Positions 13,609-19,689 of a DNA stretch of 19,689 nt are shown here, one piece after another. Origin of the DNA: JAKQHY01 sp034429475 (GTDB lineage Bacteria; Chloroflexota; Anaerolineae; B4-G1; SLSP01); the NCBI GenBank assembly GCA_034429475.1, contig DAOUGD010000343.1:1-19689 (forward strand), written 5' to 3'. How positions within the stretch are numbered: the first letter of the stretch is position 1; every line of letters begins with the position of its first letter. Under the pieces are notes generated by a model that saw nothing but the letters and a program-made list of their open reading frames with translations, did no database searches and was not told the DNA's origin. A program made the position numbers and the translations under genes.

Positions 13609-14157
13609 ATGGTTTCTGCCGAAGATGTTATTCGTCTCTACCAACGGCTTGTGGATAATGACATCCGGGTCTGGCTGATTGGCGGATGGGGGATTGACGC
13701 CTTGCTCGGCGAGCAGACCCGACCCCACAAAGACCTCGACATCCTTATGCTGGTGGATGACGTGGAGCGGCTATGCGAACTCTTGAGTCACGAGGGTTAT
13801 AAACTGGGCTATCTCTGGGAAGAAAACCTGCTGACCGTAGACGCGCGCGGCGTCGAGACGGCCACGGCTTTTGTCTTGCAAGATTCGGAGGGGCGGGAAC
13901 TCGACGCGCACGCGCTGTGCCTTGACGCTAACGGCAACGGGATTCCGGCGTGGGATGCCGAGGGCCGCATCCTCAAACGCGAGGGTCTTGCCGGCGAGGG
14001 CGTCATCGCGGGCGTGACCGTTCCCTGCTTCACCCCCGAAATGCAAATGGCGTGCCATACAGGCTACGAACTGCCAGACAAGCACCGACGCGATTTGGAG
14101 TTACTTCATGAGAAATTCCGCGTCGCGTACCCTGGTGAAATGGGGAATCCTCTGTAA
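13609..14157 (+). CDS. ANT(2'')/LinB-like nucleotidyltransferase
   Basis: This 182-residue protein belongs to the aminoglycoside/lincosamide nucleotidyltransferase group, which transfers a nucleoside monophosphate from NTP to a hydroxyl of a small molecule. The signature VWLIGGWGIDALLGEQTRPHKDLDIL contains GG (25-26) and the two metal-binding aspartates (D42 and D44). D99 in RELDAHAL is the likely third acidic residue. The C-terminal MACHTGYELPDKHRRDLELL is characteristic of the same group. The protein appears full-length. Environmental relatives are common and drug resistance cannot be inferred; the substrate is unknown. AAAGGAGT lies just upstream of the ATG. It precedes the GH42 gene by 56 nt on the same strand. 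Confidence 0.85.
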   Translation: MVSAEDVIRLYQRLVDNDIRVWLIGGWGIDALLGEQTRPHKDLDILMLVDDVERLCELLSHEGYKLGYLWEENLLTVDARGVETATAFVLQDSEGRELDAHALCLDANGNGIPAWDAEGRILKREGLAGEGVIAGVTVPCFTPEMQMACHTGYELPDKHRRDLELLHEKFRVAYPGEMGNPL

Positions 14158-14213
14158 AATCGTAGAGGTTTCCCGACCATTGACCAACAAATCAATTAGG
14201 GAGGAAAAAAAAC

Positions 14214-16316
14214 ATGCCCCAATCTTTATCCCACAAACGTCCCACCCCTTTGACCCAATTCTATTACGGCGCGGCCTATTACCCGGAGCATTGGGACTTT
14301 ATAGCGCGCGACCTGGATGCGTACCGGATGCATAAAGCCGGCATCAACGTCGTGCGCATGGCCGAATTTGCGTGGGACTATCTGGAGCCGGAAGAAGGCG
14401 TCTTTCAATTCGAACTGTTCGACAAGATCATCCCCTGGCTCGGCACTCGCGGCGTGAGCACCATCCTCTGCACGCCGACCGCCGCGCCGCCGCGCTGGCT
14501 TACCGTCGCGCACCCCGACGTGCTGCGCGTGGACGAGCACGGCGTGACGATGCAGCACGGCTCGCGGCAGCACGCCTGTCATACCAGCCCCGTGTTTCGC
14601 GCCTACTCGCGCGCCATCACAAAGGCGATGGCCGACCACTACGCCGACAACCCGCTCGTCGTCGGCTGGCAGACGGACAACGAGTTCAACTGCCACTTCT
14701 CCGAATGCCACTGCGAGAACTGCCAGGCCGCCTTCCGCGAGTTCTTGCGCGAAAAGTATCAGGACGACATCGCCGCGCTCAACACAGCCTGGGGGACGGC
14801 GTTCTGGGCGCAAACCTACCGCAGCTTCGACGAGATCATCACCCCGAAAAATGCTCGCCCCGCCTACCCCAACCCGGCGCAGCAGTTGGATTACTTCCGC
14901 TTCATCTCCTGGAGCGTAACGCGCTTCCAGCACGAGCAGGTAGAAATCCTGCGGGCGGCGAATCCCGCCTGGTTCGTCACCCACAACGGCACGTTCCGCC
15001 ACATTGACTATCGCGGGCCATTCACGCAAGACCTGGACTTCCTCGGCTACGACGTGTACCCGTTCTTCGATCCGGACGCCCTCCACCGGCCGCTCAGCCA
15101 GGCGTTCAACCTGGACTATACCCGCGCCTGGTCGGGCAATTTCATCGTGCCGGAACAGCAATCGGGGCCGGGCGGGCAAGCGCCTTACTTCCACGACAAC
15201 CCCGAACCCGGCGAGCTGCGCCGCATGGTCTACACCTCCATCGCGCACGGGGCCGACAGCCTGCTCTTCTTCCGTTGGCGGACGTGCCGCTTTGGCGCGG
15301 AGGCGTACTGGTGCGGCATCTTCGACCACGAAAACGTCACCAATCGCCGCTTCGACGAAGTCAAATCGCTGGGCGCCGAGCTAAAGAAAGTCGGCCCGGA
15401 AGTTCTGGGGACGCATGTGCGGGTGGACGTGGGCATCGCCGCCGCCGATATGGACGTGGAAGAAGCGCACACGACGTATACCCTGGGGCTGCCCTCCCCG
15501 CGCGAGGTGGCCGCCCGCGTACACGCTTATTACTACGAACAGGGCTACGCGGTCGGCTGCGTCCATCCCTCGGACGATTTGAGCGCGCTGAAAGCGTACT
15601 TCATCCCCCACTGGGCCGTGTTCAACCCGGACTGGGTGCCCAATCTGCAAGCCTACGTCGAAAATGGCGGCCTCCTGACCATCGGCGCGCGCACGGGCAC
15701 CAAAAACTGGCACAACAATGTCATCGCCGAGACGCCGCCGGGAGTATTGAAATCGTTGGCCGGCGTCAAGGTTATGGAATATGGTCGGCAGAACGCGCCG
15801 GAACAGCGCCCGTTGGCGATCCACTTCCCCAAATCGCAGATCCCCACGCAGGAATGGTACGAAGTGTTGGAGAATCTGCCCGGCACGGCCATTATCGGGC
15901 GGTGGAAGGGACGGCGTCTGGACAACAAAGCGGCCGTCGCTATGAAACGCATCGGGAAGGGAGCCGTCGTCTACGTCGGGACCTATCTTTCCGAAGACAT
16001 CCTTCCCATCCTGACGGCGCTCTGCGCCGAGCTGACGGGGTTGGCGCCGCTGTGGGACGATCTACCCGAAGGGGTTCACGTTGTAGTGCGCGAGGATGCG
16101 ACCAAGCGGCTTTGGTTCTTCCTCAACGACTCCGACACTTCAGTTCGCCTGACCGAAACGCCGCCCGGCGTGGACTGTCTCACCGGGAAGCCGCTCGCCG
16201 TCTGGGCGGTGCTCAGCCCTCATCAGGTGTTCATCCTCAAGGAGACACTTGAGCCGCCCGCTGACGATAGTGACTTAGCAACGGATGCGCCGCCACCTCC
16301 AGAACCATCGGCCTAG
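14214..16316 (+). CDS. GH42 beta-galactosidase
   Basis: This 700-residue protein matches GH42, which hydrolyses terminal beta-D-galactosides with retention of configuration. It opens with YYGAAYYPEHW, typical of the family. The acid/base glutamate is E157 in GWQTDNEFN and the nucleophile is probably E314 in IVPEQQSG. A cysteine cluster, CHFSECHCENC (160-170), together with C122, fits the zinc site seen in several GH42 enzymes. The barrel ends near residue 390, followed by the trimerisation domain and a beta C-terminal domain. There is no signal peptide, so it acts in the cytoplasm on imported oligosaccharides; no transporter is visible here. The C-terminal tail is acidic and proline-rich (ATDAPPPPEPSA). 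GGGAGGA lies 9 nt upstream of the start. The YbaK-like gene follows after 13 nt, so the two are probably co-transcribed. Confidence 0.96.
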   Translation: MPQSLSHKRPTPLTQFYYGAAYYPEHWDFIARDLDAYRMHKAGINVVRMAEFAWDYLEPEEGVFQFELFDKIIPWLGTRGVSTILCTPTAAPPRWLTVAHPDVLRVDEHGVTMQHGSRQHACHTSPVFRAYSRAITKAMADHYADNPLVVGWQTDNEFNCHFSECHCENCQAAFREFLREKYQDDIAALNTAWGTAFWAQTYRSFDEIITPKNARPAYPNPAQQLDYFRFISWSVTRFQHEQVEILRAANPAWFVTHNGTFRHIDYRGPFTQDLDFLGYDVYPFFDPDALHRPLSQAFNLDYTRAWSGNFIVPEQQSGPGGQAPYFHDNPEPGELRRMVYTSIAHGADSLLFFRWRTCRFGAEAYWCGIFDHENVTNRRFDEVKSLGAELKKVGPEVLGTHVRVDVGIAAADMDVEEAHTTYTLGLPSPREVAARVHAYYYEQGYAVGCVHPSDDLSALKAYFIPHWAVFNPDWVPNLQAYVENGGLLTIGARTGTKNWHNNVIAETPPGVLKSLAGVKVMEYGRQNAPEQRPLAIHFPKSQIPTQEWYEVLENLPGTAIIGRWKGRRLDNKAAVAMKRIGKGAVVYVGTYLSEDILPILTALCAELTGLAPLWDDLPEGVHVVVREDATKRLWFFLNDSDTSVRLTETPPGVDCLTGKPLAVWAVLSPHQVFILKETLEPPADDSDLATDAPPPPEPSA

Positions 16317-16329
16317 AGGAGACCTGACG

Positions 16330-16824
16330 ATGGCTAAAGAAGACTATCCCATCACCCGTGGCGTCCACCGGCTGCGCGCGCAGAAGATTGCCTTCACGCC
16401 GCATCTGTACCCTTACGAGGAACACGGCGGAACGGCGCGCGCGGCGGCCTGTCTGGGCGTGGATGAACACACGGTCGTCAAGACGCTGGTGATGGAAAAC
16501 GACGCGGGCAAGCCGCTGTTGGTGCTGATGCACGGCGATTGCGACGTTTCCACCAAGAACCTGGCCCGCGCGCTGAACGTCAAAACCATCCGACCGTGCA
16601 GCGTCGAAAAGGCGGAGCGGGTGACGGGGTACACCGTCGGCGGCATCAGCCCATTCGGCACGCGGCAACCTCTGCCGGTTTACGTCGAAAAGACGATCCT
16701 GGACTTAGAGAAGCTGTACATCAATGGAGGGAAACGGGGGTTTCTGGTGGAACTCACGCCGGCCGATCTACAAAAAGGGCTGAACGCGCAACCGGTGGAG
16801 GTCGCCATCACTTCCAGCGGCTAA
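16330..16824 (+). CDS. ybaK: YbaK/EbsC-type Cys-tRNA(Pro)/aminoacyl-tRNA deacylase
   Basis: This 164-residue protein of the YbaK/ProX superfamily hydrolyses mischarged aminoacyl-tRNA (Cys-tRNA-Pro in the best known case). The conserved elements are present: the N-terminal YPYEEHGGTARAAACLGVDEHTVVKTLVM with the conserved lysine, then GYTVGGISPFGTR, the family signature, and LPVYVEKTILDLEKLYINGGKRGFLVEL. The ATG at 16330 was chosen because GAGGAGA lies upstream between the GH42 stop and this start; a longer frame from 16285 would overlap the GH42 gene. Gene order with a glycosidase is not functionally suggestive. No clear terminator is visible before the convergent cheR gene at 16873. Confidence 0.92.
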   Translation: MAKEDYPITRGVHRLRAQKIAFTPHLYPYEEHGGTARAAACLGVDEHTVVKTLVMENDAGKPLLVLMHGDCDVSTKNLARALNVKTIRPCSVEKAERVTGYTVGGISPFGTRQPLPVYVEKTILDLEKLYINGGKRGFLVELTPADLQKGLNAQPVEVAITSSG

Positions 16825-16872
16825 TCTGCTCAATCTGCTGACAAAAAAAGGGGCGACGTGCGAGGCTTACCG

Positions 16873-18405
16873 CTACATCTCCGTCGCTTCGGCGCTCCAT
16901 TGCTGCTGCTGATACGTGATGGCCTGTTGCAGCGTCCCGACTGTGATGCCCCCTGAACCGGCAACCACACCGGCGCTGTCACACCCTAGCAACAAACTGC
17001 GGGCGTTGTCGAGGGATTTGAGCGCCTGGGGCAGGCGTCCCTGGCTGTGATAGAGGTCGGCCAGGCCGTAATGCCCCAGGGTGAACGTGTGATCCAGATA
17101 AATCGCCGTCTTCATCGCCTCAATGGCCTCGACCAGGCGTCCCTGGTGTTGAAGTACCAACGCCAGAGTGTAATAAGGCTCCAGCGCCAGGTTATCCAAT
17201 TGGATGGCCTGGCGACACCAACGTTCTGCCTCCGCCCAGACCCCCAGATTCGCATACACCTGTCCCAACAGGGCGCTCGCGCCGGCGTTGGCAGGCAGAT
17301 GCGTCACCGTCCGCAGCAAGAGATCGCGCGCCTGCTCCGTATGACCATAGGACAGCAATTCGCGCGCCTGGGTCAGCGAGTCCCCTTCTGCCGGCGCAGC
17401 CGGCGCGACCACGGCGGACTCCGGGGGCAGCGGTGATTCTTCGCCAAACAGCCCTGCCGCCGGCAGCGACTCTAAGACGAGTGGCGTCTCATCCGGCGGC
17501 GCAACCGCCGGCCAGTCCTCCGGCTGCGAGGAAGGCTGCTCTACGCGCTGATAGAGGATGGTGTTGGGGTAGCGGCGCGCCTGGAACCGGCGGTAGGTGG
17601 TCAGCGAGTGTTCCGCGTGTCCCACCACCAGCCAACCACCTTCCAGCAGCGCGTCGTAGAATCGATCAACCACCTGCTGTGTAACCGGGGGGGTAAAGTA
17701 GATGGTCACGTTGCGGCACAGGATGAGATCCATAAACGTGGTGTTGGTTTGAAACGAGGGGTAGCAAACCTCGGCCAGGTTGAGCTGCGCAAACGTCACC
17801 ATGCGCGATACTGCGGACGACAACGCATACCGGTTGCCGACTTTGGTAAAATAGTTAGGCCGCCAGAGCTTCGCGCGCGCTTCCCGAAAAGCCCACTCAC
17901 TGTAGTGCGCCTGGCGCGCGTGCGCCAGGGCTTCTGTGTTGATGTCCGTCGCCAGGATCGTGATGGCCCAGTCGTCCACATCGGGGAGCAGTTCGCGCAG
18001 CATGATGGCGATAGAATACGGTTCTTCGCCGCCGGCGCAACCGGCGCACCAGATGCGCAGAATCCGCAGAAACCGCCGCCGCTCAATGATCTCCGGCAGG
18101 ATGTGTTGATAGAGCGCATCAAACTGCCCGGCATTGCGGAAGAAGTGGCTTTCACCGATGGTCAGCGCGTTCACCAACTGCTGTTGGTAAACCGCGCCCT
18201 GGTCCGGGTCAAACAACAGCCGGTAATACTCGTCCAGGTTGGCGCAAGTAGAGGCAGCAAAAGCCTGCAACACCCCGTGCGTTAAGTCAGAACGGCGTTT
18301 TTCCGGAAAGTTCAGGCCGTATCGCGCGCTCAACCAGTGGCTGAAGCGCACATAATCGCTGTGGCTTAACGTGGGGGGCGCGCTTACGGCTGACACAAGC
18401 GTCAT
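16873..18405 (-). CDS. CheR-type methyltransferase with C-terminal TPRs
   Basis: This 510-residue protein has the CheR N-terminal helical domain (about 15-75, ending in TIGESHFFR at 82-90). The S-adenosylmethionine domain follows, with motif I IWCAGCAGGEEPYSIA (118-133), ILATDINTEAL (150-160), LILCRNVTIYF (227-237) and GGWLVVGHAEH (256-266). CheR enzymes methylate glutamates of chemoreceptors. A proline/acid-rich linker (about 290-340) leads to three or four TPR units (about 345-470), an arrangement also known in FrzF-like proteins. The start codon overlaps the stop of the upstream kinase gene (ATGA), so the two are translationally coupled. No receptor, CheB, CheW or CheA gene is in view, so the target may be non-canonical. 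Confidence 0.94.
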   Translation of the reverse strand: MTLVSAVSAPPTLSHSDYVRFSHWLSARYGLNFPEKRRSDLTHGVLQAFAASTCANLDEYYRLLFDPDQGAVYQQQLVNALTIGESHFFRNAGQFDALYQHILPEIIERRRFLRILRIWCAGCAGGEEPYSIAIMLRELLPDVDDWAITILATDINTEALAHARQAHYSEWAFREARAKLWRPNYFTKVGNRYALSSAVSRMVTFAQLNLAEVCYPSFQTNTTFMDLILCRNVTIYFTPPVTQQVVDRFYDALLEGGWLVVGHAEHSLTTYRRFQARRYPNTILYQRVEQPSSQPEDWPAVAPPDETPLVLESLPAAGLFGEESPLPPESAVVAPAAPAEGDSLTQARELLSYGHTEQARDLLLRTVTHLPANAGASALLGQVYANLGVWAEAERWCRQAIQLDNLALEPYYTLALVLQHQGRLVEAIEAMKTAIYLDHTFTLGHYGLADLYHSQGRLPQALKSLDNARSLLLGCDSAGVVAGSGGITVGTLQQAITYQQQQWSAEATEM

Positions 18406-19493
18406 AGCCCCCCGCTGGCGTTGACGTTATCGCGCATCTCCTGTACGCTGGGCAATCTTACACGGAAAACGCTCCCCACGCCGACTTCGCTGGTCACGTT
18501 CACCTTGCCACGATGCAAAGCCACGATCTCTTTGACAATCGCCAACCCCAAACCGGTTCCCTGGGCATCCAGGGTGAGGGCGGCGCGGCCCCGGTGAAAC
18601 CGCTCAAACAAATGCGGCAACTCGTCCGCCGGAATCCCCACACCCGTGTCCTGAACTTCGAGATACACCTCCCCCCCAGTCTCATACGTGCGCAGCGTCA
18701 CCTGGCCATGGGGGGTGTAATGCAAGGCATTGCTGACCAGGTTTGCCACAGCCTGCGTCAACACTTCTTGGGCCGCCCATATTCGGGGCAGATCCGGGGC
18801 CAGCTCCAAGATCAGCTCCAACCCAAGCTTCTGCGCCTGCATATGGTAGACCGCCACAATCTGCAACACCAACAAGTTGAGGTTCACCGACGAGAAAACC
18901 GGCCTTCGGTCCTCCCGATCCAGACGCGTCAAAGTCAACGTGCCTTCCACCAGACTCCGTATCTGTGCGGTCGCCTGCTTGAGCGATTCGAGGTAACGCA
19001 TCTGGCGTTCCGTGGTTTCCTGTTCCAGCAGTTCCAGGTTCAGGCCAATGCAGGTAATCGGGCCGCGCAACTGATGGGTCACTTCCGACACCATGCGGGC
19101 CGATTCCCGCTGCTTCAACTGGCGCTGCCGCTCCTCCAAACCGACACGGACGCTGGTTCGTAACTGCTCCGGCGTCCAGGGTTTCAACAGATAATCCTTG
19201 GCGCCCTCCCGCAAGGCCACAATGGCTGATTCCAGTGAAGCGTAACCGGTGAGGATAATGGCGGCTGTATCCGGGGCGCGGTGTCGGAGGACATCCAACA
19301 CCTCCAACCCTTCAACGACCCCCAGTTTCAGATCGAGCAAAGCCACGTCAAACTCGGTCTCCTGAATCAATTCCAGCGCCGTCTCGCCATTGGGGGCTGC
19401 AACCACCTGGTATCCATAGCCGGATAAGGTTTCTTCAACCAAAAATTGCACCCCGGGATCATCATCCACCACCAAAATTCTAGCGGCGTCCAT
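18402..19493 (-). CDS. Hybrid histidine kinase with N-terminal receiver (REC-HisKA-HATPase)
   Basis: This 363-residue cytoplasmic protein has no membrane segments. The receiver domain (1-120) has acidic D10-D12, phospho-acceptor D54 in ALLDLKLG, T82 and K104. A helical link carries the H-box SEVTHQLRGPIT (H140 is the presumed phosphorylated histidine). The ATPase domain has the N-box QAVANLVSNALHYTP (248-261), G1 DTGVGIP (282-288), the F-box ELPHLFERFHRG and G2 GTGLGLAIV (312-320). All catalytic elements are intact. A receiver placed before the kinase suggests that an upstream kinase controls its activity. AAAGGAG lies 7 nt upstream of the ATG. It is coupled to the CheR-TPR gene, suggesting a two-step signalling unit; the output is unknown. 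Confidence 0.94.
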   Translation of the reverse strand: MDAARILVVDDDPGVQFLVEETLSGYGYQVVAAPNGETALELIQETEFDVALLDLKLGVVEGLEVLDVLRHRAPDTAAIILTGYASLESAIVALREGAKDYLLKPWTPEQLRTSVRVGLEERQRQLKQRESARMVSEVTHQLRGPITCIGLNLELLEQETTERQMRYLESLKQATAQIRSLVEGTLTLTRLDREDRRPVFSSVNLNLLVLQIVAVYHMQAQKLGLELILELAPDLPRIWAAQEVLTQAVANLVSNALHYTPHGQVTLRTYETGGEVYLEVQDTGVGIPADELPHLFERFHRGRAALTLDAQGTGLGLAIVKEIVALHRGKVNVTSEVGVGSVFRVRLPSVQEMRDNVNASGGL

Positions 19494-19551
19494 GATACGA
19501 CTCCTTTCGTCTGTTCATACTCCACGTTAGAATTTCCGCCCTACCCATCTC

Positions 19552-19580
19552 ACTGTAGCACAGTTATGGCTTTACCGCAA
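19552..19580 (-). promoter_or_regulatory. Predicted promoter of the kinase-cheR operon
   Basis: On the minus strand there is TTGCGG (19575-19580), a 17-nt spacer and TACAGT (19552-19557) preceded by TGC. The leader would be about 50 nt. An inverted repeat, ATGGCTTTA (19565-19573) and TAAAGCCAT (19645-19653), overlaps the spacer, and a 10-bp palindrome GGCAATTGCC lies at 19616-19625. Either could bind a regulator. Confidence 0.5.
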
Positions 19581-19689
19581 GAACAGGGACTTATCAGGGA
19601 GCGTTTCACAAAATGGGCAATTGCCTCCCCTATCGGAAAACGGCTAAAGCCATCATTTGAGAGTGATTTTTCGTCGCCGCGTTGCACGC

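Noticed and set aside
13609..14157. Antibiotic resistance cassette
   Set aside because: The protein belongs to the ANT/Lin nucleotidyltransferase group, but there is no integron site, insertion sequence or second resistance gene, and environmental members have varied or unknown substrates.
14226..15329. Minus-strand 367-codon frame opposite the GH42 gene
   Set aside because: It is an antisense shadow of a clearly recognisable GH42 coding sequence and has no motifs of its own.

Overview
The window looks like a chromosomal stretch of a Chloroflexota bacterium, most likely an Anaerolineae-type lineage. This is inferred from the gene families, the high G+C coding style, a secreted protein ending in a YLPLVMRE-type tail that I associate with Chloroflexota, and the abundance of short hairpin-forming intergenic repeats. 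No rRNA, tRNA, phage or transposase gene is visible.

Left part (1-6815, all genes on the minus strand). Read in the direction of transcription: a small stand-alone GntR-type winged-helix regulator (6815-6567), a 1380-residue Eco57I-like Type IIG restriction-modification protein (6018-1876), a Phd/YefM antitoxin and RelE-like toxin overlapping by 8 nt (1758-1146), and a small HU-like DNA-binding protein (901-506). The restriction gene is unusual in two ways. Its frame contains three low-complexity insertions made of 7-bp repeats, two of them hairpin-shaped. Its target-recognition segment (about 2545-3480) is strikingly A+T-rich, about 35% G+C against about 65% around it.

Middle part (6816-13518, plus strand). 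A divergent promoter region leads to a STAND ATPase with an N-terminal helix-turn-helix and an NB-ARC core. It is followed by a separate TPR protein, a multi-pass membrane protein and a large secreted DUF4091/GH123-like protein with a PKD domain. The gaps between these genes are filled by inverted-repeat elements of several unrelated sequence families. One of them appears to have landed exactly at the NB-ARC/TPR junction, flanked by a 9-bp direct repeat.

Right part. On the plus strand lie an aminoglycoside/lincosamide-type nucleotidyltransferase, a cytoplasmic GH42 beta-galactosidase and a YbaK/EbsC-type deacylase in close order (13609-16824). Convergent to these is a two-gene minus-strand operon: a REC-HisKA-HATPase hybrid kinase (19493-18402) whose stop overlaps the start of a CheR-TPR methyltransferase (18405-16873) by 4 nt (ATGA).

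The most interesting non-standard signal is the repeat ecology. It includes heptamer arrays living inside a protein-coding frame, a paired-hairpin element found at three loci with fixed loop centres and different but self-complementary stems, and gene 3' ends whose stop codons are supplied by repeats.
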